Source of the DNA: Nostocales cyanobacterium HT-58-2
GTDB lineage: Bacteria; Cyanobacteriota; Cyanobacteriia; Cyanobacteriales; Nostocaceae
DNA length: 64,000 bases
NCBI GenBank assembly: GCA_002163975.1
Contig: CP019636.1
Coordinates: 6,637,501 to 6,701,500 of the forward strand
Direction: 5' to 3'
Made by a program: the position numbers and the translations under genes. Every line of letters begins with the position of its first letter. The stretch's first letter is position 1. The notes below the pieces were generated by a model. It was not told where the DNA came from. It was given only the letters and a program-made list of their open reading frames with translations, and did no database searches. Shown here piece by piece: positions 17,773 through 26,214 of the stretch.

Positions 17773-17846
17773 ATTACGATAATTTTGGCGATCGCCCAGG
17801 GGTAGATGAACCCCTGGTAAGTAGTGGTTAGTGAGAGTAGATTTGT

Positions 17847-18818
17847 CTATGCTTTTGTAGTATCTTTTGGTGTTTGTTTGTATTTGCGACGAAGAGCAAC
17901 ACCGAAACTACCAGCTGCCAATGAACCTAATATAGTGAGAGGTTCGGGAACTGGGTTAGGAGGAGGGGCAACTTCACGTCCGATTTTCTGGGCGACGGCA
18001 TCTCCAAAAGTCGAGAAGTTGTTTGCAGCAATAACGAAGGAGTCAGAACCGCCGATGACATTATCTTTGTAATATGTATCTAGGTTTGCCGAACTCCCAA
18101 GAATTGGTAGACCGTTAATGATAATGCCTGCATTGACAGCGTTGTCTCGTGCAGCTCTAAGAGCTGTGTCTGACTTAACGTTTTCACGACCATCCCCTGA
18201 CACGTCAATAATTCTTTTGTTGCCAACAAAATCATTACTATCAAGCAAATTCTGTGCAAAGGTAATGGCATTGGCAATACCAGTGTTGCCGGAAGATGGT
18301 CTTGAAACTGCTTCAATCGCGTCAGCAAATTTATTGGCGCTAGCAGCATCGGAAATCAGCGTCCAAGGCACTGACTGTACTGCATTAGTAGACCAGTAAG
18401 ACAGAGTCGCAGCCAGCCCCCCTGGCAAGGCTGCAATTTGATTTTGAATTGTTGGATTTCTGAATGCATTTGCATAACCTTTGCGCTGTAGGTTGAATTC
18501 ACTACTGGTAATACTCCCGGATACGTCAACAGAGAGTACCAACTCTGTGCCTACAATAGTGGCGGCAAAGGATGCTGATGGTGATAACGTACCCAGTGCC
18601 AATACAGCTGAGGCTGTTCCCAGACCTATGACAGTTGCTCTTCGTGTGTACTTGTTTTGAAAATACGTAGGTAGAAAATTCAGAGTTGCTCTGCTTATGC
18701 TTTTTCTGAAACTCTCTTGACAGGTATCTGTCTGTCTCATTGCCAGTGTATTCAAAGCAACATATTTTGCTTGAGAACAAGCACTGCGTAACTTTGTTCT
18801 GATTTGAAATCTGCTCAT
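17847..18818 (-). CDS. PEP-CTERM sorted protein with DUF1194 vWA domain
   Basis: An exported protein of 323 residues. A long basic N-terminus precedes a hydrophobic signal (VIGLGTASAVLALGTL) with likely cleavage after ASFA. The mature part is a von Willebrand A-type domain of the DUF1194 kind, with the metal-ion site DVSGS near its start and DVSGDGREN later. The C-terminus is a PEP-CTERM sorting tail: PVPEPLTILG, a hydrophobic helix and a final RRKYK. ATG 18818 is chosen because AGGAG lies 8 bases upstream; the earlier GTG at 18827 overlaps that site. It directly precedes cyanoexosortase B, and is the obvious candidate substrate. The vWA domain suggests protein-protein or matrix adhesion at the cell surface. 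Confidence 0.88.
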   Translation of the reverse strand: MSRFQIRTKLRSACSQAKYVALNTLAMRQTDTCQESFRKSISRATLNFLPTYFQNKYTRRATVIGLGTASAVLALGTLSPSASFAATIVGTELVLSVDVSGSITSSEFNLQRKGYANAFRNPTIQNQIAALPGGLAATLSYWSTNAVQSVPWTLISDAASANKFADAIEAVSRPSSGNTGIANAITFAQNLLDSNDFVGNKRIIDVSGDGRENVKSDTALRAARDNAVNAGIIINGLPILGSSANLDTYYKDNVIGGSDSFVIAANNFSTFGDAVAQKIGREVAPPPNPVPEPLTILGSLAAGSFGVALRRKYKQTPKDTTKA

Positions 18819-18837
18819 TGGACTCACTCCTGTAAAT

Positions 18838-18935
18838 TAGGGTTGCGGTAGATTTACCCTAGAGTGAGATTTGTCACCACTCAAACTTCTTGAACGTAAG
18901 AAGTGCTACGACAAGTTACACGTTCACCTGTCGTA
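18838..18935 (-). promoter_or_regulatory. Structured leader with four consecutive stem-loops
   Basis: Upstream of the PEP-CTERM gene start, four inverted repeats follow each other: TAGGGT/ACCCTA (18838-18861), GAGTG/CACTC (18862-18882), ACTTCTT/AAGAAGT with a six-base loop (18885-18904), and TACGACA/TGTCGTA (18907-18935). Two of the stems are seven perfect pairs. If transcribed, they form a compact structured 5' region beginning 20 bases before the ATG. No known riboswitch class is recognised. The arms are directly visible; the regulatory role is inference. Confidence 0.5.
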
Positions 18936-19285
18936 CGCTTCACAGACAAACTTCGATATAAATGACTGAAACCATTGATTCAGTTGCATTTTTGAAATAC
19001 TGGTAATATTTTCAGCTATGCTTCTGATGAAATACACTAATCATCTTTACTTCTGATACAAGTAAAATCAACTTATTTTCTATGTCTTAACGCAAATTTT
19101 AAGGTGGAGTCTTTGTTAAGTAAATAAATTACACTCTTTAAAGACTATTCAAAGTTAGCTTGCATCAATCATCTACGCAGTTTATTTCTCGAGAGAGTAT
19201 GTAAAAATCTTGTAAATTTATAATTAAAAAATAAAAAAGGCGGGCATTGCCCACCCTATGAACCTAAGAACCCAACAATCAAAAT
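18936..19285. other. Spacer between the exosortase locus and the small-protein cluster
   Basis: About 350 AT-rich bases, presumed promoter region for the PEP-CTERM gene, ending with the terminator of the next gene at 19226-19256. No open frame with coding character seen. Confidence 0.4.
19226..19256 (-). terminator. Rho-independent terminator of the 174-residue gene
   Basis: Read on the minus strand: GGTGGGCA/TGCCCGCC stem followed by TTTTTTATTTTTT. It lies 30 bases after the stop codon of the gene at 19286-19810. Confidence 0.85.
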
Positions 19286-19810
19286 TTATCTGCGGTGACC
19301 ACCCAACCATTTAGCTGCAGCGACTCCTAAAATAGCTGCCACTACGGGGTTGCTGAGGAATTTGATGATACCTGGTTGCTCTGCTAACACTTCACGGAAA
19401 ATGTCGGGATGGTTATGATATGCAAAAGATGCAAGTTTGCTGACATCGTCAGCGCTCATGCGATTAGGGTTATGGGTAGAAAGACCAAGCTGTTGCTCCA
19501 AATGACGCTCATCTAGTCCTCTTTGCTTGAAGTGCTTAAAGAAGGCACGAGCTACATCATCCCGTTCATTAGGTTTAATTTGAGCGATCGCTTTTTGCAA
19601 TTCTGGCTCCATTTGATTGGCAGGAATGCGATCATGTTGTAGAGACCGACCAAACAACTGACGGCGTTCTTCGTGTGTTGACCGCTGGGCAAAATCGTCA
19701 AAATTCTCGTACTCTGTTGTTGAAGAGGTTGGAGCATCATCTAAAGATTCGACATTTCCTTGTGCCAAATCATTCATGATTTGACGTCTGTATTGTTCAC
19801 TGCTAGTCAC
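19286..19810 (-). CDS. Conserved hypothetical protein, 174 residues
   Basis: I do not recognise the family. The protein is soluble and charged through most of its length (NERDDVARAFFKHFKQRG, a helix-rich middle), with a short hydrophobic C-terminus VVAAILGVAAAKWLGGHRR that could be a membrane-associating tail. It has no signal peptide. Codon usage and composition are like the neighbours. ATG at 19810. It is the last member of a run of small minus-strand genes (CsbD-like and a lipoprotein upstream), and has its own terminator. The C-terminal Gly/Ala helix resembles those of other stress-linked small cyanobacterial proteins, but I claim no function. Confidence 0.75.
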   Translation of the reverse strand: MTSSEQYRRQIMNDLAQGNVESLDDAPTSSTTEYENFDDFAQRSTHEERRQLFGRSLQHDRIPANQMEPELQKAIAQIKPNERDDVARAFFKHFKQRGLDERHLEQQLGLSTHNPNRMSADDVSKLASFAYHNHPDIFREVLAEQPGIIKFLSNPVVAAILGVAAAKWLGGHRR

Positions 19811-19887
19811 TTTACTTATCTCCTTTCTCAGATCAAAATTTTCTAATCACCTGACCTTACTCAGGCTTTTTCTGCAAACTCAATCAT

Positions 19888-20328
19888 TTAGGAGTACTGA
19901 ACTTGATTGGTTTGCACATCATACTGAGCCGTTAAAATCAATTTTTTGTCAGGCGCGTACACTAAAACTTTCAAGTCTTGATTGGGAAAGTTTCGGCGAA
20001 AACCTTCTACCAAAGATTTTGCTAAAGGACGAACGTCATTGGGGGGGACTTTAGAAGATATGACAACGCCTAACTTGTTGTTGTCACGCACATACGCATC
20101 CGTAATTAAACCTTTCGATGTCTGCACAACCCAGTTACCAAAACTTTGTCCTGCTGGGCTATTTCCGCGCTCTAATTCGCCATATGTGACATTTCGACCA
20201 ACTACTGGTGCATTTGTTGTCCGCTCAGCCTGTGTCGTCGGAGCGCCACCACAAGCAGTAGTCAACGTCAAAACTAAAATCAAGACACAAGCTATCAAAA
20301 TTTTACGACTCTGCTGAAGCAGACCCAT
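19888..20328 (-). CDS. Small predicted lipoprotein
   Basis: 146 residues from ATG 20328, which has a GGAGG ribosome binding site 8 bases upstream; the longer reading needs a TTG. The N-terminus is a lipoprotein signal with lipobox LTTACGG, so it should be lipid-anchored on the periplasmic side. The mature part has an alternating strand-helix pattern (VTYGELERG, WVVQTSKGLITDAYV, LGVVISSKVPPNDV, LKVLVYAPDKKLIL), suggesting a small alpha/beta domain of a kind seen in sporulation or stress lipoproteins (YhcN-like), though I cannot confirm that. It lies between the CsbD gene and the 174-residue gene on the same strand. Confidence 0.75.
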   Translation of the reverse strand: MGLLQQSRKILIACVLILVLTLTTACGGAPTTQAERTTNAPVVGRNVTYGELERGNSPAGQSFGNWVVQTSKGLITDAYVRDNNKLGVVISSKVPPNDVRPLAKSLVEGFRRNFPNQDLKVLVYAPDKKLILTAQYDVQTNQVQYS

Positions 20329-20429
20329 GGTTCTTGCCTCCAAAAAATATCTTTTTAAAATTTTGCAAGAAGTGTATTTTTTGATTGCTCAGGTAAGCAG
20401 CGATTTGCTCTTCTCCCGAGGTTGTATGT

Positions 20430-20456
20430 AAAAAACAAAGCCCGCTTACGCGGACT
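20430..20456 (-). terminator. Probable terminator of the CsbD gene
   Basis: On the minus strand, GTCCGC and GCGGGC arms flank a GTAA loop and are followed by TTTGTTTTTT. It is about 120 bases downstream of the CsbD stop codon. One arm pair is a wobble. Confidence 0.7.
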
Positions 20457-20576
20457 TCATGGAACCCGCGCCTTCATAAAGCGCGTTTGTATAGTTAAGT
20501 TTTTGACAAATAAGGTATTCTTTAGAGCACTTTACTCTTACTCAAATACCTAAATTTTTCCCAAAATAACCCTATT

Positions 20577-20759
20577 TTATTTAAGGTCTTTCTTGATGTT
20601 ATCTTTTACGTCTTCAATACCATGACGTACTTCGCTTTCGGCTTGTTTTGCTTTACCTTCAGCTTTATCTTCTGGGTCGCCAGTAACATTTCCTACGACT
20701 TCTTGAGCTTTGCCTTCGATATTTTTAGCAGTTGCTTTTGCACGATCTTCTAAACTCAT
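20577..20759 (-). CDS. CsbD-family stress protein
   Basis: A 60-residue, highly charged, Lys/Glu/Ala-rich protein with the CsbD hallmarks: EGKAQEVVGNVTGDPEDKAEGKAKQ. Family members form a four-helix bundle and are induced by general stress in many bacteria; their molecular function is unknown. Cytosolic, no signal peptide. ATG at 20759 with GGGAGG just upstream (minus strand). Neighbours are other small proteins of probable stress function, in the same orientation. Confidence 0.92.
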   Translation of the reverse strand: MSLEDRAKATAKNIEGKAQEVVGNVTGDPEDKAEGKAKQAESEVRHGIEDVKDNIKKDLK

Positions 20760-21030
20760 CTAGACCTCCCAAAATTTGATCAATTCCGTTTCAAAGTCAT
20801 TAACTTTGAAATCATTTGTTACTACTCTCACAAGTTAACGTAATATTTTTCCTGTAGCCTTCCATCTCAAGATATATTAGTTCTCTCTGCTAAAAGAATG
20901 AGAAGAAGTTACAAATCATGACTTTCTTACTACTTTTTAATGATTTAAGAATTTATAATCTGACAACACTAGAATCTACTTCATTATTGAGGTGTTATTG
21001 ATAAATCTTAATTCATTCTATTTGATGAAT
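20760..21030. other. Short AT-rich spacer
   Basis: Promoter side of the CsbD gene. No open frame or repeat that I can support. Confidence 0.3.
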
Positions 21031-21063
21031 AAAAAACCCAGATTTCGCAAGGAAACTGGGTTA
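21031..21063 (-). terminator. Rho-independent terminator of the RPIAS-repeat gene
   Basis: Minus strand: AACCCAG and CTGGGTT arms with a GCGAAAT-containing loop, followed by TTTTTT. It lies about 30 bases after the stop codon. Confidence 0.85.
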
Positions 21064-21089
21064 ATAAAGTGATGTGTATGATTTTTTGT

Positions 21090-21515
21090 CTAATCAAGAA
21101 AACCCATTAGAGATTCAGAATCGTCGATATGATTGGATGCTACTGGGCGATCGCCCATGACAGAGTATGTTTCAGAAATAACTAACTCACTTGAAGCAAT
21201 TGGACGACTTCCAGACAAGTTAAGAGTATCAACAACTTGAAATGTGTTTGCAGCAATAGGTCGCAGACCCATTATGTTCTTCGTCTCTACAACTTGCAAA
21301 TCACTAGAACTCACTGGACGTATCCCAGAGATAGCTAGTGTATTACGTACTTCCAGTTTTCCTGGCAATTCTACTTGCGCTGGCTTGTCCCCATTTTCCT
21401 CAAGCTTACTCAAACTCTCACCCTGATTATTTTCCACTTCCACTGTATTTTCTCCCTTAAGCTTCAGACTCTTTTGCCGAGGACTTTTTGCTCTACCAGA
21501 GCTAGTCATGCTCAT
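21090..21515 (-). CDS. Unknown protein with four RPIAS-type 19-residue repeats
   Basis: 141 residues. The N-terminal 50 residues are basic and polar (SGRAKSPRQKSLKLK), without a signal peptide. The rest is four tandem repeats of about 19 residues with the pattern (L/F)-x-V-x-x-T-x-x-(I/L/V)-x-G-x-R-P-(I/V)-(A/S)-(S/A): LAISGIRPVSSSD, NIMGLRPIAANT, LNLSGSRPIASSE and YSVMGDRPVASNH. The alternating pattern suggests short beta strands with a Gly-x-Arg-Pro turn, possibly a small beta-solenoid-like stack. I do not know the family function. ATG at 21515; own terminator downstream. Confidence 0.75.
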   Translation of the reverse strand: MSMTSSGRAKSPRQKSLKLKGENTVEVENNQGESLSKLEENGDKPAQVELPGKLEVRNTLAISGIRPVSSSDLQVVETKNIMGLRPIAANTFQVVDTLNLSGSRPIASSELVISETYSVMGDRPVASNHIDDSESLMGFLD

Positions 21516-21798
21516 AACCTTATTACCTCTGCATTGTTAATTAATTTTACAATATTATAGGAAAGCTAAATTTTTCCTTAACATCTAATTTTACCTTTAA
21601 AAATTCTTATTTATGTATGATGTTTTTTTAAACCTTCACATAAATAAAGCTGAATAGCAAAGTTTTGTAAAATATCATAAATATTTTAAATACTACTTAA
21701 GTGCAATAAAAACAGGTTATTCGCAATTCCATCGCGTAGGCGGTTATTGCATTCGTTACCATGAAGTAGGGTATTTCCAATGAAGAAGAAGAAATTGT

Positions 21799-23799
21799 AT
21801 GACGGATTTTTGTCTTCAAGCTCCCTTTCAACCAACAGGCGATCAGCCACGAGCGATCGCTCAACTTGTCGATAGTGTCAATGTTGGGAATAGGTATCAA
21901 ACTTTACTAGGAGCCACGGGAACAGGGAAGACTTTTACAATAGCATCAGTGATTGAAAAAGTAGGGAAACCCACTCTAGTCCTTGCTCATAACAAAACTC
22001 TTGCAGCACAACTGTGTAATGAGTTGCGAGAATTCTTTCCTCATAATGCAGTTGAATATTTCGTCAGCTACTACGATTACTATCAGCCGGAAGCCTATAT
22101 TCCTGTCACCGATACATATATCGAAAAAACGGCTTCAATTAACGATGAAATTGATATGTTACGCCACTCAGCAACGCGATCGCTCTTTGAACGCCGCGAT
22201 GTTGTCGTTGTTGCATCTATTAGTTGCATCTACGGTTTGGGAATGCCTTCAGAGTATCTCAAAGCCTCTATTCCTTTTCAAGTTGGGCTGGAAGTCAACC
22301 AACGGGAAATACTGAAAGACTTAGTATCAGTTCAGTATAGCCGCAACGATGTAGAATTGGGTCGGGGGCGTTTTCGCGTCCGGGGTGATGTGTTGGAAAT
22401 TGGTCCAGCGTATGAAGACCGAATCATTCGCGTGGAGTTCTTTGGTGATGAAATTGACGCCATTCGGTATGTAGACCCAGTCACAGGCGAAATCATCAAG
22501 AGTGTAGAAGCTGTCAATGTTTACCCTGCGCGTCACTTCGTCACTCCAGAAGACAGGTTAGAAGCAGCTTGCGATGCAATAGCAGCAGAACTTAAAGAGC
22601 GCAAAGCACAATTGGAGGAAACTGGGAAATTACTCGAAGCGCAGCGTATAGACCAGCGGACACGTTATGACTTGGAGATGTTGCGCGAGGTGGGTTATTG
22701 CAACGGCGTAGAAAATTATTCCCGTCACCTTGCAGGACGCCAAGCAGGCGCACCACCTGAGTGTTTGATTGATTATTTTCCTAAAGATTGGCTGTTGGTT
22801 ATAGATGAATCTCACGTGACCGTACCGCAAATACGCGGGATGTATAACGGCGATCAAGCACGGAAAAAAGTGTTAATTGAGCATGGGTTTCGTTTACCCA
22901 GCGCGGCTGATAACCGTCCACTGAAGGCGGAAGAATTTTGGACAAAGGTAGATCAGTGTATTTTTGTTTCCGCCACCCCAGGAGATTGGGAATTAGAAGC
23001 GTCTGAGGGTCATGTGGCTGAACAAATCATTAGACCAACCGGAGTCGTTGACCCAGAAATCATTGTCCGTCCAACAGAAGGGCAAATTGATGATTTGTTG
23101 GGAGAAATCAAAGACAGAGTTGACCGCAAAGAGCGTGTGCTTATTACAACACTCACTAAGCGCATGGCAGAGGATTTAACTGAATATCTGCAAGACAATA
23201 GTATCCGGGTAAGGTATCTGCATTCTGAAATTAATTCGATTGAACGAATTGAGATTTTACAAGATTTGCGTGATGGTAACTTTGATGTTTTGGTTGGCGT
23301 GAACTTGCTGCGGGAAGGATTAGATTTACCAGAAGTTTCTCTCGTGGCGATTTTGGATGCTGATAAAGAAGGCTTTTTGCGTGCAGAACGTTCTTTGATT
23401 CAAACGATTGGGAGAGCAGCACGTCATGTGCGCGGACAAGCCATTATGTATGCTGACAATCTCACTGATAGCATGATAAAAGCTATCTCAGAAACCGAGA
23501 GGCGTCGCAATATTCAAATGGCTTATAACCAGGAACATGGAATTACACCGCAACCGATTGTGAAGAAAAAATCGAGTAATGCGATTTTATCTTTTCTAGA
23601 AGTGTCGCGGCGATTAAATGCAACTGAGTTAGAGACAGTTGAGCAACACATAGATGAATTTCCTTTAGAAGAGATTCCAGGATTGATTACTCAACTAGAA
23701 GTGCAGATGAAAGAAGCAGCGAAAAAACTAGAGTTTGAGGAGGCGGCGAAGTTGCGCGATCGCATTAAGCAATTGCGGGATAAATTGGTGGGACGTTAA
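21799..23799 (+). CDS. uvrB: UvrABC excinuclease subunit B
   Basis: DNA damage recognition subunit of nucleotide excision repair, loaded onto DNA by UvrA and cut together with UvrC. 666 residues. Seen: Walker A GATGTGKT (38-45), the DNA-clamping beta-hairpin region YYDYYQPEAYIP, the DEAD-like box VIDESHVT, FVSATPGDWE, helicase motifs V and VI (LVGVNLLREGLDLPE, IQTIGRAARH), and a C-terminal UVR domain (about residues 625-660) for UvrC contact. ATG at 21799. No LexA-type operator is obvious upstream. It is followed by a palindromic repeat, then a convergent gene. Confidence 0.98.
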   Translation: MTDFCLQAPFQPTGDQPRAIAQLVDSVNVGNRYQTLLGATGTGKTFTIASVIEKVGKPTLVLAHNKTLAAQLCNELREFFPHNAVEYFVSYYDYYQPEAYIPVTDTYIEKTASINDEIDMLRHSATRSLFERRDVVVVASISCIYGLGMPSEYLKASIPFQVGLEVNQREILKDLVSVQYSRNDVELGRGRFRVRGDVLEIGPAYEDRIIRVEFFGDEIDAIRYVDPVTGEIIKSVEAVNVYPARHFVTPEDRLEAACDAIAAELKERKAQLEETGKLLEAQRIDQRTRYDLEMLREVGYCNGVENYSRHLAGRQAGAPPECLIDYFPKDWLLVIDESHVTVPQIRGMYNGDQARKKVLIEHGFRLPSAADNRPLKAEEFWTKVDQCIFVSATPGDWELEASEGHVAEQIIRPTGVVDPEIIVRPTEGQIDDLLGEIKDRVDRKERVLITTLTKRMAEDLTEYLQDNSIRVRYLHSEINSIERIEILQDLRDGNFDVLVGVNLLREGLDLPEVSLVAILDADKEGFLRAERSLIQTIGRAARHVRGQAIMYADNLTDSMIKAISETERRRNIQMAYNQEHGITPQPIVKKKSSNAILSFLEVSRRLNATELETVEQHIDEFPLEEIPGLITQLEVQMKEAAKKLEFEEAAKLRDRIKQLRDKLVGR

Positions 23800-23823
23800 T
23801 TAAGTGGCTCAAGGTATATAAAT

Positions 23824-23899
23824 GTGGGATGGGTTAGCAAAGCGTAACCTATGGTGTTCAAACAATTGATGCGTTACGGCTACGCCTAACACATCCTAC
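23824..23899. repeat. Dispersed palindromic repeat, copy 1
   Basis: An imperfect inverted repeat whose ends read GTGGGATGGGTTAG and CTAACACATCCTAC, with an inner GCGTAAC/GCGTTACGGC. A nearly identical copy is at 37660-37734, and the following GTCCGCCTACTTATCA is also shared. It lies between the convergent uvrB and 23987 genes. Confidence 0.85.
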
Positions 23900-23986
23900 G
23901 TTTAATTATGTTAATTATGTCCGCCTACTTATCAGAAGTTTGTGATAATCCCACTCTACAACTAGAAAAAATATTTTTTCGTCTGA

Positions 23987-26047
23987 TTACTGCCCTTGAA
24001 AAACCGTTGATGGTCCAGTAGATGGTGCCTCTGGAACGACTTGTGGCTGAGGATTGAGAAACTCTTCCCAAGTTCTAATTTGTTCTCGTGCGGCGCTATA
24101 AGCTACTGTTCCTCGTGGAATCAGTCTAGCTGTCTCAATAGCTCTGGGAATATCAGATTCTCCTTGAGCACGGGCCATATCCAATAATTGCTGACTCCAT
24201 TGGTCTATGGCTACATTAACATCACCGCGTAACTGGCTACCATCCGGTACTCTGTTTGCGATCCTAATTGCCTGTGCCAAAGCTTCTGGAGTTCCAGCGA
24301 TTGCGACTTCTCGCGCTCTCTTCCAGTTTTCCCTGGCACGAATTTGCCCTTGCCACTCATCTATCGCCGCTTGCGCTTCACCTGACAGTGCTCGTCCTGG
24401 TGCAATTTGTTGAGCTGTTGCGATCGCAGAGGGTAAATCTCCACTGCTTGCTATGTCTCTGGCTCTATCTAAGTAAGGCTGGTCTTCAATACGTTGAATC
24501 TTTGCCGTCCAATTGCCAATTTTTCTACGTGCTTCTCGATACAATGCACGACCCCGGCGAATTTGACTTGCTTCTGCGATCGCTGCTTGCAGAGAGTTGA
24601 CGTCATCAAACATTGCTATTTGATCAGCACGATCCAAATAAGGACGGTCTTCGATTGTCTGTATTTGAGCAACCCAACCACCAATCTCCTGGCTTGCTTC
24701 TTGTGCGCGAGGATTGCTTGCAGGAATGAGTTGTGCTTCAGTAATGGCTGCTGCTAAATCGTTGATTGAACCTTGGCTTGCCAGCGCTCTTGCTTTTTCC
24801 AAATGGGCGACGTCTTCTATTTCTAGTTGCCAGCGAGCAATGAGTTGTTGTGCTTTTTCATACACTGGTCTGGAGGCATCTATTTGTTGAGCCTGGGCAA
24901 TTGCTGTCTGTAAACCGTAAGTTGTCCCTGACCATGCATTTCTTTGCGCGTCAGCTAAAGCAATAAAATCTTCTGTTTCTACCTGTAATCCAGTGCTGGG
25001 AGGAATTTTTTGGGCTATGGAGATGGCTGCTTCCGCATCTCGACCCTTTATCTTTGCCTCTGCCAACTCCAGCATTTTGCGTCCAAACACTGGAAGAACT
25101 TCCTGAGCTTTCGGATAAACGTAGCTGTCCTGCTGAATTGACTCTGCAAGCTTGATGGCTTTTAAGATATTATCTGCTGCTTTGCTTTCGGCTAAACCTT
25201 TCGCTTTTGCTAACTTATCACCATCTTCCCGCGCACTCACTATAAGACGATTCAACTCATCATACTTAGTTGTCGTCCAGTATTTGTTGTCCACACGCAA
25301 CAATCTAGCAGCCAGCATAAATGCTTGATGCCATTTCTGTTCGCGCATTTGAGCTTCTGCATCTTTATAAGTGCCTTCGGCGTCTGACCAGATAGATTGC
25401 CATTTGGAAATTTGTGTTTCTACCAATTGATAGGCAGATTCCTCTTTCGGAACCTGGCGAGCTGTTGCGATCGCTTCGTCTAGCCTACCCGCTTGGAAAC
25501 TCTCATCAGCCAAGAGCAGAATATCCTTTGACCATTCTTCTATTAAACGGTCAATTTCTCCACGCAGCGGGTGGTTTTTTGGCAGTTCTTTCACAAGAGC
25601 GATCGCCTGCACAAGGTCTTTGACTGTCTGCTTAGAAGCTGCCAGTTGAGCACAATGCAGGCGCACCGATGCACTCGCCAAGGGCCAAAAAATCGATGGA
25701 CAGTTTGGCGCAGTTGGTAGCTTGAGTAACATTGCTGTTGCCATAAAAGCGATTGCGCCAGGAACCAACGCTAACAATAACGTCCACAACACCCAACTTT
25801 TTGTCCACTTAGGCAATTTCCAAGAACCTGTACTGAGTGAAACAGTTTCTTGTGGATCATTATCTTCAGCTGGTTGTTCAGAATCAGTTTGTTTTGAGCT
25901 TTTCACAGACTTGAAAGTAGAACCAGTAGCTGGAACACCAGACGCATGAACTTCACTCAATTGTTGCTCTTGGGATGGTCTCATCATATTATCTGGCTCT
26001 CTTGCTTCGCCTGGTAACCAACTTCCTGGTATGTCTCGCTGTGTCAT
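23987..26047 (-). CDS. Large helical-repeat protein with one membrane anchor
   Basis: 686 residues. Residues 1-80 are polar and disordered-looking, a single membrane helix follows (WVLWTLLLALVPGAIAFMATAM, about 84-106), and the remaining 570 residues are alpha-helical repeats of about 60-65 residues. The repeat pattern includes IxxWxxxI then YLxRAxxIAxxG, then AIxxAxQIxPGRxLxxEA, seen clearest in the last four units (IEDRPYLDRADQIA, IEDQPYLDRARDIA). It resembles TPR-type scaffolds. Databases often name such cyanobacterial proteins chromosome segregation ATPase, but I see no Walker motif. Probably a periplasmic scaffold if the N-terminus is inside. ATG at 26047. Converges with uvrB. Confidence 0.7.
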   Translation of the reverse strand: MTQRDIPGSWLPGEAREPDNMMRPSQEQQLSEVHASGVPATGSTFKSVKSSKQTDSEQPAEDNDPQETVSLSTGSWKLPKWTKSWVLWTLLLALVPGAIAFMATAMLLKLPTAPNCPSIFWPLASASVRLHCAQLAASKQTVKDLVQAIALVKELPKNHPLRGEIDRLIEEWSKDILLLADESFQAGRLDEAIATARQVPKEESAYQLVETQISKWQSIWSDAEGTYKDAEAQMREQKWHQAFMLAARLLRVDNKYWTTTKYDELNRLIVSAREDGDKLAKAKGLAESKAADNILKAIKLAESIQQDSYVYPKAQEVLPVFGRKMLELAEAKIKGRDAEAAISIAQKIPPSTGLQVETEDFIALADAQRNAWSGTTYGLQTAIAQAQQIDASRPVYEKAQQLIARWQLEIEDVAHLEKARALASQGSINDLAAAITEAQLIPASNPRAQEASQEIGGWVAQIQTIEDRPYLDRADQIAMFDDVNSLQAAIAEASQIRRGRALYREARRKIGNWTAKIQRIEDQPYLDRARDIASSGDLPSAIATAQQIAPGRALSGEAQAAIDEWQGQIRARENWKRAREVAIAGTPEALAQAIRIANRVPDGSQLRGDVNVAIDQWSQQLLDMARAQGESDIPRAIETARLIPRGTVAYSAAREQIRTWEEFLNPQPQVVPEAPSTGPSTVFQGQ

Positions 26048-26214
26048 CTCTCACACCAAAATACGTAGAATGGCGATCTGTTTTGGCTCCAAACTTTTGC
26101 CCCTGTTATGGTAACTTTCTCCAGACCAAAAAAGCTACTTCTTAAATAACTTAAATAATGATCTTTCCTCCACTAATATCATGTCTTCTCAAATCGAAAG
26201 TATCTTTTTATACT

